DNA of 64,000 nt, taken from positions 62,001 to 126,000 of the forward strand of contig DXCV01000033.1 of the NCBI GenBank assembly GCA_019115825.1, given 5' to 3'. Position 1 is the first letter of the stretch. The number at the start of each line of letters is the position of its first letter. Below, in pieces: positions 7,755-16,718 of the stretch. Below the pieces are notes generated by a model. It was not told the DNA's origin. It was given only the letters and a program-made list of their open reading frames with translations, and searched no databases. Both the position numbers and the translations under genes were made by a program. This stretch comes from Candidatus Bacteroides pullicola. GTDB taxonomy: Bacteria > Bacteroidota > Bacteroidia > Bacteroidales > Bacteroidaceae.

Positions 7755-9185
7755 TCAGAAGGCAGACAAATCTATCTCGGAAACGCCAACCAGGTCGGGT
7801 AGGGTGATTTCCTCGGCTCCCACGGATTCTATGACCACGGTATGGGTGTTCTCATTCTGATAGGTGTGGGAAGTTTCCTCGCTGTATTCCTCGCTGCTGC
7901 CGTCGCCCCAGGAGATGACCCCGTCGCTAAAGGACGTACCGGTAATCAAGGGCGCCGTGAAGGTCAGTCCGCTATGCACGATGCTGACCCGGCTGACAGT
8001 CTTCTCGCCTTCTTGCACCACCGTGATGGATTGCTCCACGCCCTCTGCCGACAACTTGATGACAGCCTCGCGTGACTCCTCGTTCGTATTGGCATCGTAA
8101 ACGAAGCTCAAAGGAACTTCGACCAGCCCCCGCGTCTTCGGTGCCTGCCGGATCCAACCGGCCGACACGGAAACCTCGAAATCCACATTCGTGTTGACCA
8201 CAAAATCCAGCTGGCCGGCTTCCGCCCCGACAGGATAGGATTGCTTGGCCACAAGGATGGCATCTTTCTGCACCTGGACGATGTGTACCACCTCGTCTAT
8301 CTCCTCGCTCGCGTTGACGAAATGGATGTCCGCCTCGCGCATGTCGTAGCCGTCATTGGGCGCCACCAGAATCCGGCGGGTATAGGTGGACATGGAGCGC
8401 GTGGTCACCTCGCTGAGCCAGTCGGCTTCCTGAGGCATGACCATTTCATACTCCACATTGCTTTTCAGTTCGATGACAATCTCCTCGCCGTCGCTGCCCA
8501 CGGTGTATTCATTTTGGGTCAACACCAGCGTGGGCGTGGATGTGTCGGCAGCTGCCTGATAAACTGTTACCGTCTCGCTCAGTTCGCCGGCGCGGAACAC
8601 GATTTTCCCTTCGCGTTTCTCTCCGGTGTCATTGGGCTGGGCGTTGAATTGCAGATGCGTTGTGGTCAGGCCCTTGGTTTCCACGGGGGCAATCCATGCG
8701 GTTGCCGCGTCGTCTATCTCATAATCAAACGAAAGGTTGCTCTGCATCTCGACAGTAAAGTTTCCGCCTGCGGCGTCCATTTCCACGGTGGCTGAGGTGG
8801 CCATCAAGGCGTCTTTCTGCTTCTGTACAATCTTGAAAGTCTTCTTGGCCGTGCCTGCTGTCAGCACAAAGGAGGCGTTGCGTTCATCATACCCTGTGTT
8901 CTCCTCCAGCGTGAGGGTCACAGACACGTCGCCCGCATTGCCCGACGTGGGCTGCACTTTGCACCATTCCTGGTCGGTCTTGGCTGTCCAGGCTACGTTT
9001 GTGGTGAAATGCACCACTTGGCTGCCGGTTGTGCTCCCAAACAGGATTTGGCCGGATTCCCATTCTTCTTTTTCTTCCACGGTGATGTTCGGCGTCTGTG
9101 CGGGCGTATCGTTGTTCTTGTCGTCCGAACAAGCCGCCAGCCCTATGAACAGGCCGGCCAGCAGCATCCAACTATATTTCTTCAT
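7755..9185 (-). CDS. BACON-repeat lipoprotein
   Basis: About 476 aa from the Met that starts MKKYSWMLLAGLFIGLAAC; two more Met codons lie just upstream (to 9194). The lipobox LAAC is followed by four or five BACON-type beta-sandwich repeats. Each has the pattern of an early VEMDAAGGNFTVEMQSNL-like strand, a Trp near WCKV/WIAP/WLSEV/WIRQAP, and a closing NER..FVL or REGKIVFRAG strand. The last about 70 aa (SGLTFTAPLITGTSFSDGV and after) differ and resemble a bacterial leucine-rich or surface-display tail. BACON domains are thought to bind glycoproteins or mucin. It lies just downstream of the C10 protease on the same strand and is probably co-expressed with it. Confidence 0.85.
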   Translation of the reverse strand: MKKYSWMLLAGLFIGLAACSDDKNNDTPAQTPNITVEEKEEWESGQILFGSTTGSQVVHFTTNVAWTAKTDQEWCKVQPTSGNAGDVSVTLTLEENTGYDERNASFVLTAGTAKKTFKIVQKQKDALMATSATVEMDAAGGNFTVEMQSNLSFDYEIDDAATAWIAPVETKGLTTTHLQFNAQPNDTGEKREGKIVFRAGELSETVTVYQAAADTSTPTLVLTQNEYTVGSDGEEIVIELKSNVEYEMVMPQEADWLSEVTTRSMSTYTRRILVAPNDGYDMREADIHFVNASEEIDEVVHIVQVQKDAILVAKQSYPVGAEAGQLDFVVNTNVDFEVSVSAGWIRQAPKTRGLVEVPLSFVYDANTNEESREAVIKLSAEGVEQSITVVQEGEKTVSRVSIVHSGLTFTAPLITGTSFSDGVISWGDGSSEEYSEETSHTYQNENTHTVVIESVGAEEITLPDLVGVSEIDLSAF

Positions 9186-9229
9186 AATCATCATTCATTA
9201 AGTAAAGGTAAATAATCTCCCTGTTTTCA

Positions 9230-11020
9230 TCATTGGGCTTTGCCTATCGTGAAGCGCAGGTCTTTCTGCTCGTTGCCCCGTTGCAAAGTCAGTGTGTAAG
9301 TGCCCACGGGCAAGAGGATGGCGTTGACGGTGACCGACGTGCCCTCGCGGCGGATTGTCTGGTTGTAGGCTTTGCCGCTGGCATCCGTCAGGGAGACGCT
9401 GATGCCGTTGCTCACGGTGAGGTAGATCTTGCGGTCGTTCTTGTTGTAGGTGAACGAAGTGCTCTGCTCGATGGTGTATTCGTCCAGCAGGATGTACTCC
9501 CACACGCAGCCTTCCTCGTCATTGCCGCGGACCAGCGTCCACTCCGGCGTATTCTCGCTGCGGTAGTAGGCACGGAGGCGATAGCCTTTTTGGATGGGGG
9601 CGGTAATGGTCGCCTGAATTTTAGACCAGCCTGTCATATAACTGGGATCCAACTCCAACGTGAGTGTGCCCAATTCTTCGACAAATTGTCCGTTTTTGTC
9701 GGTCATGGCAAATAAGACTTCGCCATTGAAGGCCTGTTGTCCCATGTTGATAAACATCCCGGCCGAAAAGTAGAAAGGCAGGTTTGTGGAGATGGTGCTT
9801 AGCGTGGAGATCCCGTTATACAAAACTCCCTCTGCTTCATAAGGGTAGAAACGAATATCCTCTACGTATTCTCCCCCTTTGTCTTTCTGTATGCCGATCA
9901 CGGCCACCTGGCCATTGTTGTAAGAACCCGAGCCACCACCGGCTCCCTGGCCTTCGGGGTCGAGGGCGGACAGCAGAAAGTAACCGTTGTAGTACCCGCT
10001 CCAACCCCAGTTGACGGAGTAGTAATTGTTTGTGGTATAGCCGTCCAGCACGAAGGCATGGCCGGCCTCTTCGCTCGACCCGGTGTACAGGATCGGACGG
10101 CTGCTATCCAGTTCGTCCTGCATCAGCTCGTACCACTCGCTGGAGGAATAGGAATCGCGCATCACGCAGCGGATTGACTTGTCGTAGTCCATGTACTCGG
10201 CCACCCGGAGGACGGCGTCCACATACGCCCCGGTTCCCCCGTTGTCATCCGTGCCATAGTCCGACTCCAGCATATAGCCACAGTCGCGCATCAGTGTGGC
10301 CACCGCTTGGGCTTGGGCTTGTGTGTAGCTGCGGCCGTAGTCCAACGGCATGTTGTCCCAGTCATAGGCGTGCCCCAACTTCTGGGCCGGTATGGTAAGG
10401 TGGTTTGTGGTCGTGACATAGGCAGGCAGCGTGCCCACGCCCCGCTCCGGCCATTGGTGATAACGCATAATGATGGCCAAGGCCGTGGCGGTACATCCGG
10501 TATAGGTCTGCGCGGTGCGATAGAGGGGGCAGAGCTTGTTGTAGGGGGCACCTTGGTCCCAGCGGGCGGTTTCCAGGTCCACTACCGCTTCGCCCGACCG
10601 GGTGTCCTGCCAGGCGCGGGTCACGGCCTCTTCGGGCAGTACGCCGTCGCGCCGGGCCGCATTGATTTCCTCTCGCAGGCCGTCCAACCAGCCTTGCACA
10701 TTGGGCGGCAAAGTGCCTTCCGGGAACTCCTCGGTGAACGAATAGCCCAGCACGGGACTGGCCACATCATCGCCGGCCACGATGACGAAGCCGCCACCGG
10801 CCACATTGTCAAACACATAGTAAGCCGGAGCCGCACCGCTTGAGCGCGTCAACGAACTTTCACTGTCACGAACCAACCGAAGGTCGGATTCGGAAACGCG
10901 GGTCAGTGGAGCCGACTGAAAGAAGGCCACTGCCACCCGGCGGGCCTGCTGCTCCGTGACATTTCCCGCAAACGCCCACCCCACGAAGAAGAGGAGCATT
11001 CCCAAGATAGAATATCGCAT
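9230..11020 (-). CDS. Secreted C10-family cysteine protease (streptopain-like)
   Basis: 596-aa exported protein. Order: signal peptide (to about residue 19, FVGWAFAG), an inhibitory pro-domain of the Spi type (TEQQARRVAVAFF to about residue 115), then a peptidase C10 domain with the catalytic Cys176 in TYTGCTATALAIIMRYHQWP and catalytic His321 in EAGHAFVLDGY, followed by VNWGWSGYYNGYF. The C-terminal 200 aa is beta-rich and ends GTYTLTLQRGNEQKDLRFTIGK, like the sorting-tail/Por-type fold. C10 proteases in B. fragilis (Bfp) are autoprocessed and attack host proteins. No staphostatin-like inhibitor gene was seen beside it. Confidence 0.92.
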   Translation of the reverse strand: MRYSILGMLLFFVGWAFAGNVTEQQARRVAVAFFQSAPLTRVSESDLRLVRDSESSLTRSSGAAPAYYVFDNVAGGGFVIVAGDDVASPVLGYSFTEEFPEGTLPPNVQGWLDGLREEINAARRDGVLPEEAVTRAWQDTRSGEAVVDLETARWDQGAPYNKLCPLYRTAQTYTGCTATALAIIMRYHQWPERGVGTLPAYVTTTNHLTIPAQKLGHAYDWDNMPLDYGRSYTQAQAQAVATLMRDCGYMLESDYGTDDNGGTGAYVDAVLRVAEYMDYDKSIRCVMRDSYSSSEWYELMQDELDSSRPILYTGSSEEAGHAFVLDGYTTNNYYSVNWGWSGYYNGYFLLSALDPEGQGAGGGSGSYNNGQVAVIGIQKDKGGEYVEDIRFYPYEAEGVLYNGISTLSTISTNLPFYFSAGMFINMGQQAFNGEVLFAMTDKNGQFVEELGTLTLELDPSYMTGWSKIQATITAPIQKGYRLRAYYRSENTPEWTLVRGNDEEGCVWEYILLDEYTIEQSTSFTYNKNDRKIYLTVSNGISVSLTDASGKAYNQTIRREGTSVTVNAILLPVGTYTLTLQRGNEQKDLRFTIGKAQ

Positions 11021-11215
11021 ATAAAATAGGTATGATTACAGCCCCGGCATCGGCCCGGACTAAGGTTAATATGTTTTGCAAATATATGACTTTTTTAATC
11101 ATTGAGCCGTTACGTCCCCGTTTTTTTCTGCCCGCACAGCAAAAAACAGGACGAGGCAGGCGGGATAAGCGTGCAAACCCGTATCTTTGTCCCCCGACAA
11201 GCAATATATTCAAAA

Positions 11216-12205
11216 ATGAAATACTCCTTCCTCATCCCCGTATACAACCGTCCCGACGAAGTGGACGAACTGCTGCAGAGCCTCACGGAACAGACCCGTC
11301 GTGACTTCGAGGTCATCGTGGTGGACGATGGCTCGTCCTTGTCTTGCCGCGACGTGGCGGACCGCTACACCGGCTTGCTGGACCTGCACTACTTCACCAA
11401 ACCCAACTCCGGTCCCGGACAGACGCGCAACTATGCCGCTGAACGGGCGCAGGGCGACTACCTTCTCATCCTGGACTCGGACTGCATTGTGCCGCCGGAC
11501 TACCTGGAAGCCATCGACCGCGAATTGCGCCGCGAGCCGTGCGATGCCTTCGGCGGGCCGGACCGCGCACACCCGTCGTTCACCCCGATGCAAAAGGCCA
11601 TCAACTACTCCATGACGTCGTTCTTCACCACGGGCGGCATCCGGGGCGGGCGGAAGAAGATGGACAAGTTCTATCCGCGTAGCTTCAACATGGGTGTGCG
11701 GCGTGAGGTCTACCGGTCCTTGGGTGGCTTCTCCCGGATGCGCTTTGGCGAGGACATCGACTTCAGCATCCGCATCTTCCGCGGGGGCTACCGCTGCCGG
11801 CTGTTCCCTGAAGCGTGGGTGTGGCACAAGCGGCGGACGGACCTGCGCAAGTTCTTCAAGCAGGTGCACAACTCGGGCATCGCGCGTATCAACCTTTATA
11901 AGAAATACCCCGACTCGCTGAAGGTGGTCCACCTCCTGCCGGGTGTCTTCACCCTGGGCACGGCGGTGCTGCTGCTCGGCGCGGCGGTGTGCCCCTGGTC
12001 ACTGTTGCCGCTGGCGCTCTATGCCTTGCTGGTAGGCCTGGACAGCACGGTCCGGAACCGCAGCTTGCACATCGGCCTGCTGTCCGTGGCGGCGGCCTAC
12101 GTGCAACTCATCGGCTACGGCACGGGTTTCTGGCGCGCCTGGTGGAGGCGGTGCGTGCGGGGCAAGGACGAATTTGAGGCGTTCAAGCATAATTTTTATA
12201 AATAA
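11216..12205 (+). CDS. Glycosyltransferase family 2
   Basis: 329 aa from the ATG at 11216 (KYSFLIPVYNRPDEVDELLQS). The frame is open further upstream, but that part covers the promoter and is not conserved in character. GT2 motifs: VIVVDDGS near residue 40, the metal-binding LILDSDCIVPPDYLEA, then GGPDRAHPSF and FGEDIDFSIRI (acceptor/ED motif). Two hydrophobic segments near the C-terminus (LPGVFTLGTAVLLLGAA and SLLPLALYALLVGL) suggest membrane association. The likely role is in a surface glycan, lipid glycan or EPS; the acceptor is unknown. A -7 box TATCTTTG lies at 11182-11189. Confidence 0.88.
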   Translation: MKYSFLIPVYNRPDEVDELLQSLTEQTRRDFEVIVVDDGSSLSCRDVADRYTGLLDLHYFTKPNSGPGQTRNYAAERAQGDYLLILDSDCIVPPDYLEAIDRELRREPCDAFGGPDRAHPSFTPMQKAINYSMTSFFTTGGIRGGRKKMDKFYPRSFNMGVRREVYRSLGGFSRMRFGEDIDFSIRIFRGGYRCRLFPEAWVWHKRRTDLRKFFKQVHNSGIARINLYKKYPDSLKVVHLLPGVFTLGTAVLLLGAAVCPWSLLPLALYALLVGLDSTVRNRSLHIGLLSVAAAYVQLIGYGTGFWRAWWRRCVRGKDEFEAFKHNFYK

Positions 12206-12240
12206 ATACGGACATCATCCCGTAGCCTGACCCGCGGATA

Positions 12241-12326
12241 TCCTGCGCCGCGCTTAGGCGTGCCTGCAAGCGCGGGCGCAGCAGCCCGGAAGCACGGGTG
12301 CAGGCACGGCTAAGCATGCTCGCGGG
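12241..12326. repeat. Palindromic copy of the TGCTTAGG 22-bp repeat family
   Basis: This stretch between the glycosyltransferase gene and radC holds words of the TGCTTAGGCGTACC family in both directions: CGCTTAGGCGTGCCTGC near 12251 and its inverse GCAGGCACGGCTAAGCA near 12300-12316. It can fold into a long stem. Related arrays lie at 30579-30666, 38627-38758 and 54266-54325. No gene is seen in the gap 12206-12409. Confidence 0.7.
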
Positions 12327-12409
12327 AATACCTGAGCAAACGTTTGAAAGACAACCTGTTGCAAAGCAGTATATCTAAGATATGACCTTTAGATAAATTC
12401 TGACAACCA

Positions 12410-13096
12410 ATGAATAAACTCAACATCAACCAATGGGCCGAAGAAGACCGCCCGCGCGAGAAAATGATGCAGAAGGGCGCCGAAGCCCTGACCGACGCCG
12501 AACTGCTGGCCATCCTCATCGGTTCGGGCAACACGGAGGAGAGCGCCGTCGCCCTGATGCAGCGCGTGCTGGCCGAGGCGGACAACAACCTGCACCGCCT
12601 GGGCAAATGGCAAGTGCGCGACTTCGCCCGCTTCAAGGGCCTGGGTCCCGCCAAGAGCATCAGCATCATGGCTGCCCTGGAGCTGGGCAAACGGCGCACC
12701 CTGCAAGAGCGGCCCGAACGTCCCACTATCCGCTCCTCGCGCGACATCTACGAACTGTTCTATCCCCTGCTGTGCGACCTCGCCACTGAGGAGTTCTGGA
12801 TACTGCTGCTCAACCAAGCCGCCCGCGTCATCGACAAGGTGCGCATCAGCCGTGGCGGCTTGGACCAGACCACGGCGGACGTGCGCACCATCTTGCGTGA
12901 GGCTCTCCTGGCACGCGCCACGCAACTGGCCTTGGTGCACAACCACCCTTCTGGCAACACGCAACCCAGCCCGGACGATGCCCGCCTGACCCAGGCCGTG
13001 CGCGATGCAGCCCGGCTGATGAACATCCACGTGCTGGACCACGTCATCGTGACCGACGGCGCGTATTACAGCTTCAACGACGAAGGGCGGCTGTGA
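12410..13096 (+). CDS. radC: RadC family JAB-domain protein
   Basis: 228 aa. The N-terminal UPF0758 region (REKMMQKGAEALTDAELLAILIGSG) and a helix-hairpin-helix (FKGLGPAKSISIMAALEL) precede the RadC JAMM domain with LVHNHPSGNTQPSPDDARLTQ, which holds the zinc-ligand His pair and Asp, near residues 175-190. Named for radiation sensitivity, but its repair role is disputed; the domain predicts a metal-dependent hydrolase or DNA-linked function. It is full length and stands alone, preceded by a dispersed repeat. Confidence 0.95.
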   Translation: MNKLNINQWAEEDRPREKMMQKGAEALTDAELLAILIGSGNTEESAVALMQRVLAEADNNLHRLGKWQVRDFARFKGLGPAKSISIMAALELGKRRTLQERPERPTIRSSRDIYELFYPLLCDLATEEFWILLLNQAARVIDKVRISRGGLDQTTADVRTILREALLARATQLALVHNHPSGNTQPSPDDARLTQAVRDAARLMNIHVLDHVIVTDGAYYSFNDEGRL

Positions 13097-13112
13097 AAAT
13101 CAAGGGACAGCC

Positions 13113-13143
13113 TTTGCCATCTCACGGAAAATCTTTAGTTTTG
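13113..13143 (+). promoter_or_regulatory. Predicted promoter of the SufT-like gene
   Basis: TTTG at 13113-13116 and TAGTTTTG at 13136-13143 with 19 bp between: a full Bacteroidetes -33/-7 pair. It starts 17 bp after the radC stop and ends 28 bp before the next ATG. Confidence 0.7.
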
Positions 13144-13171
13144 CCGTTCAAACCAACCAATCAAGACCATT

Positions 13172-13483
13172 ATGACGAAATTTGAGATAGAAGAGAAAAT
13201 CGTGGCCATGCTGAAGACGGTGTACGACCCCGAAATCCCCGTGGACGTCTACAACCTGGGCCTCATCTACAAGATTGACGTGACGGACGACTTCGACGTC
13301 ACCGTGGACATGACGCTGACCGCCCCCAACTGCCCGGCGGCGGAGTTCATCATGGAAGACGTGCGCCAGAAGCTGGAGTCCATCGAAGGTGTCCGCAACG
13401 CCACCGTCAATCTCGTGTTCGAGCCGGAATGGGACAAGGACATGATGAGCGAGGAGGCGAAGCTGGAGCTGGGATTCCTCTGA
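13172..13483 (+). CDS. MIP18/DUF59 family protein (SufT-like)
   Basis: 103-aa single-domain DUF59 protein. It has VYDPEIPVDVYNLGLIY near residues 13-29 and the conserved MTLTAPNCPAAEFIMEDV segment with the reactive Cys. Family members (SufT, PaaD, the MIP18 domain of ApbC) help mature iron-sulfur proteins. No suf operon is next to it, so the iron-sulfur role is taken from the family. It may share transcription with the two TlpA-like genes downstream (40-bp gap of AATGAAGAA words). Confidence 0.88.
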   Translation: MTKFEIEEKIVAMLKTVYDPEIPVDVYNLGLIYKIDVTDDFDVTVDMTLTAPNCPAAEFIMEDVRQKLESIEGVRNATVNLVFEPEWDKDMMSEEAKLELGFL

Positions 13484-13523
13484 AGAAAATGAAGAATGAA
13501 GAACTAATAATGAAGAATAACGT

Positions 13524-14657
13524 ATGAACAAGAAAACACTGACGGCACTGGCCGGAGCTGCCCTGCTCTGCGCCTGCCAACCCGCACAAAAGGGAATCAC
13601 CATCAGCGGCACGCTGACGGGAGTGGAGAGCGATACACTGCTGGTCAACATTCTCGCCATGCCTCCCGTTGAGAACAGCCCGAGGATAGCAGACACCATC
13701 GCCATGCAGCAAGGCAAATTCAACCTGGAATTGCAGGCCGACACGCTGCCCCTGCAAGTGAGCATCTACGCAAAACCTACTGGAAACAAGGCTCTGGACA
13801 TGAGGCATAGCATACACGTCGTGGCCCTTCCCGGCGACGTGCTGACGGTAAACGGTTCCATGGAAGATTACAGCGTGGAAGGCAGTGACCTCTATGCCTC
13901 CCTCAACGAAGCCGAAAAGGCTTGGCAACCCACCATCGACTCTCTCCAAACCATCCTGAAGAAGCACAGCAACATCGACCCGACAGACCTCCCGGAAGAT
14001 TCCACCATCACCGCACAAATACAAGCGTTGGGACAACGGGCGATGGCTCTGCACATCGATTATATTCGCCAACATCCGGACGAGGATGCCTCCGTTTTCC
14101 TGGCCTCCCAATCCGGAAGCCGGATGGAAGAAGCCCTGTCCCTGCTGGGCGACAAAGCCAAAAACGGCGTATTCTCCGGATTCTACCAATATTTGGATGC
14201 ACAAGTGAAAAAGGCGAAGGCCCGTGAGGAAGCCGAAGCCAAAATCAAAGAGGGCCTTCCTGCCCCCGACTTCACCCTGAACGACCTCAACGGCCAACCT
14301 CTCGCCCTCTCGTCCCTGCGCGGCAAATACGTTGTGCTGGACTTCTGGGGCAGCTGGTGCGGCTGGTGCATCAAGGGCATCCCCGACATGAAGAAGTATT
14401 ACGAGAAGTACAAAGGCAAGTTGGAAATCCTGGGCATTGACTGCCGCGACACGGAAGAGAAGTGGAAAGCTGCCGTCGAAAAGCACGAGCTGCCCTGGCT
14501 GCACGTCTACAATGCCGGCGACCCCGATGTCAGCGTGCTCTATGCCATTCAGGGCTATCCCACGAAGATTGTCGTAGACCCTGAAGGCAAAATCGCCAAG
14601 ATTGTCCTGGGCGAAGACCCGGCCTTCTATGAATACCTGGACGAACTGTTCAAATAA
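13524..14657 (+). CDS. TlpA-like thiol-disulfide oxidoreductase lipoprotein (CGWC)
   Basis: 377 aa. Lipobox LLCAC gives a lipid anchor at Cys18. Residues 25-120 form a DUF4369-like beta domain (ITISGTLTGVESDTLLVNI). A helical linker follows, then a C-terminal AhpC/TSA-thioredoxin fold: PAPDFTLNDLNGQPLALSSL, and VLDFWGSWCGWCIKGIPDM with the redox CGWC pair near residues 279-282. It should act in the periplasm as a reductase or resurfacing factor. It is the first of a tandem pair; the stop is 8 bp from the start of the second copy. Confidence 0.9.
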   Translation: MNKKTLTALAGAALLCACQPAQKGITISGTLTGVESDTLLVNILAMPPVENSPRIADTIAMQQGKFNLELQADTLPLQVSIYAKPTGNKALDMRHSIHVVALPGDVLTVNGSMEDYSVEGSDLYASLNEAEKAWQPTIDSLQTILKKHSNIDPTDLPEDSTITAQIQALGQRAMALHIDYIRQHPDEDASVFLASQSGSRMEEALSLLGDKAKNGVFSGFYQYLDAQVKKAKAREEAEAKIKEGLPAPDFTLNDLNGQPLALSSLRGKYVVLDFWGSWCGWCIKGIPDMKKYYEKYKGKLEILGIDCRDTEEKWKAAVEKHELPWLHVYNAGDPDVSVLYAIQGYPTKIVVDPEGKIAKIVLGEDPAFYEYLDELFK

Positions 14658-14665
14658 CACCCCGC

Positions 14666-15784
14666 ATGAAGAATTGCATTATCACCTGGACAAGCGTTGT
14701 GCTATTGTTGACAGCCTGCCAAGCCAATGCTCCGCGCGAGACAAGCCTCAGCGGGACACTGACCGGGCTTCCCAACGATACACTGCTCGTATCCAGCCGT
14801 TTTGTGGACGACATCAAGGATGAACACATGCGGACGGACATCATCGTCTGCCAACAAGGAACCTTCTCCTTGCCCATCGAGAAAGATTCGCTCCCGGTGA
14901 GAATCACCCTTTATCCCCTCAAGCAAAAGAAACAACAGGAAATCGAGGTAGTGGTCTTGCCCGGAGAGTCCGTCAAGGTGACAGGCTCGGTGGACAGCTA
15001 TCAAGTAAAAGGAAGCGCGTTCTACCAAACCTACCTGGACAGCGAAAAACTATGGCAGCCCTACCTGGACAAGATTGCACAAGCCGAAGCACAAGCCGAT
15101 TCCATGCAGGCAGCCGGCGTGGACCGCGATTCTATCAGCAACTTCCGCATGGCCTACTATGATTACTATCAGGACATGGACAAAGCCATCCTGGAATACA
15201 TCCACGAACACTCGGGCGAAGACGCGGCCCTCTACCTCTGCTATAAAAAGGGGATTACCGGACACAACGACTCCCCGCTGCACGACCTGTCCGACCAAGT
15301 AAAGAGCGGCCCGTTGGCCCCGCTCTACCAAAAGTTGGTACAGATAGGACAGGAGCAGGAGAACAAGAAAGAAGTCCTGAATGGGGAAAACGCCCCCGAC
15401 TTCACCTTGAAAGACCTGCAAGGCCATGACTTCACCTTATCCTCACTACGGGGCAAATACGTCATCCTTGACTTCTGGGGAAGTTGGTGCATTTGGTGCA
15501 TCAAAGGTTTCCCGGAGTTGAAAGAGCACTACGCCAAATACAAAGACAAGTTGGAAGTAGTGGCCATCTGCTGCCACGACACGGAAGACCGATGGAGGAA
15601 AGCAGTGGAAAGATACAAACTGCCTTGGGTGAACGTATTTGACCATAACGAACACGGCGAAATAACGAGAGCCTATAACGTGCAGCATTTTCCCACGAAG
15701 GTGCTTATTGACCCGGAAGGAAAGATTGTACAAGTGGATTTCTCATACAACTTGCTGAACGACCTGCTGGGACATCGGCCATAA
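14666..15784 (+). CDS. TlpA-like thiol-disulfide oxidoreductase lipoprotein (CIWC)
   Basis: 372-aa paralogue of the preceding gene with the same order: lipobox LLTAC, DUF4369-like domain (TSLSGTLTGLPNDTLLVSS), helical linker, thioredoxin-like domain with APDFTLKDLQGHDFTLSSL and ILDFWGSWCIWCIKGFPEL. The redox pair is CIWC instead of CGWC, which should change its redox potential. The residue dividing the cysteines and the divergent linker suggest an old tandem duplication with separated roles. Confidence 0.9.
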   Translation: MKNCIITWTSVVLLLTACQANAPRETSLSGTLTGLPNDTLLVSSRFVDDIKDEHMRTDIIVCQQGTFSLPIEKDSLPVRITLYPLKQKKQQEIEVVVLPGESVKVTGSVDSYQVKGSAFYQTYLDSEKLWQPYLDKIAQAEAQADSMQAAGVDRDSISNFRMAYYDYYQDMDKAILEYIHEHSGEDAALYLCYKKGITGHNDSPLHDLSDQVKSGPLAPLYQKLVQIGQEQENKKEVLNGENAPDFTLKDLQGHDFTLSSLRGKYVILDFWGSWCIWCIKGFPELKEHYAKYKDKLEVVAICCHDTEDRWRKAVERYKLPWVNVFDHNEHGEITRAYNVQHFPTKVLIDPEGKIVQVDFSYNLLNDLLGHRP

Positions 15785-15841
15785 AAGCCAAAGGAACGCC
15801 ATCCCTTATTTTTATATGAATCACTACTTATCAACACGCTT

Positions 15842-16606
15842 ATGAAGAACGTCTACTTCCTCTCCGACGCCCATCTGGGCTCCCTCGCCATCCCCCACGG
15901 ACGGACACAGGAACGCCGCCTGGTCCGCTTCCTGGACAGCATCAAGCATAAGGCTTCGGCCGTCTACCTGCTGGGCGACATGTTCGACTTCTGGTACGAG
16001 TTCAAGACCGTCGTGCCCAAGGGCTACACGCGCTTCCTGGGCAAGGTGTCCGAGTTGACGGACCTCGGGGTGGAAGTGCACTTCTTCATCGGCAACCACG
16101 ACATCTGGTGCGGCGACTACCTGGAACGGGAGTGTGGCGTCATCCTGCACCGCGAGGCGCTGACCACCGAAATCTGCGGCAAGGAGTTCTACCTGGCCCA
16201 CGGCGACGGCCTGGGCGACCCCGATGCGGGCTTCAAGTTGCTGCGCCTGCTGTTCCACAGCCGCACGATGCAACGCCTCTTCTCCGCCCTGCATCCCCGC
16301 TGGAGCGTGGCCTTGGGCCTGAACTGGGCCAAACACAGCCGCCTGAAGCGCGTGGACGGCAAGGACCCGGACTACATGGGTGAGGACAAGGAACCCCTCG
16401 TGCTCTACACCAAGGACTACCTGAAGACGCACCCGGACATCAATTACTTCATCTACGGGCACCGCCACATCGAACTGGACCTGATGCTGAACGCCACGTC
16501 GCGCGTGGTCATCCTGGGCGACTGGATCAACTTCTTCTCCTACGCCGTGTTCGACGGGGAACATCTCTTCCTGGAAAACTACATCGAGGGGGAGACGCAA
16601 CTGTAA
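15842..16606 (+). CDS. lpxH: UDP-2,3-diacylglucosamine diphosphatase (LpxH-like)
   Basis: 254-aa calcineurin-like metallophosphoesterase that cleaves UDP-2,3-diacylglucosamine in lipid A synthesis. Metal-binding motifs in order: FLSDAHLGS, LLGDMFDFWYEF, FIGNHDIWCGDYL, YLAHGDGLGDPDAGF and FIYGHRHIELD. The GDMFDFW form and the DGLGDPD segment are typical of Bacteroidetes LpxH. Cytoplasmic, membrane-peripheral. It converges on phoA across a palindromic repeat that probably ends both transcripts. Confidence 0.92.
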   Translation: MKNVYFLSDAHLGSLAIPHGRTQERRLVRFLDSIKHKASAVYLLGDMFDFWYEFKTVVPKGYTRFLGKVSELTDLGVEVHFFIGNHDIWCGDYLERECGVILHREALTTEICGKEFYLAHGDGLGDPDAGFKLLRLLFHSRTMQRLFSALHPRWSVALGLNWAKHSRLKRVDGKDPDYMGEDKEPLVLYTKDYLKTHPDINYFIYGHRHIELDLMLNATSRVVILGDWINFFSYAVFDGEHLFLENYIEGETQL

Positions 16607-16623
16607 CTGCATAAAAATAAAAG

Positions 16624-16695
16624 AGGCGCGGATTACGCGGATTTCACGGATAAACTCATCTAAGAGAATCCGTGGAATCCGCGTAATCCGCGCCT
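16624..16695. repeat. GGCGCGGATTACGCGG palindromic repeat, likely two-way terminator
   Basis: Long imperfect inverted repeat: AGGCGCGGATTACGCGGATT on the left and its complement ending GTAATCCGCGCCT on the right, with a central loop. It fills the gap between the converging lpxH and phoA genes. A second copy lies at 48542-48614 between two other converging genes. Confidence 0.75.
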
Positions 16696-16718
16696 GACAC
16701 TTTATATCGCTCTGCCCG

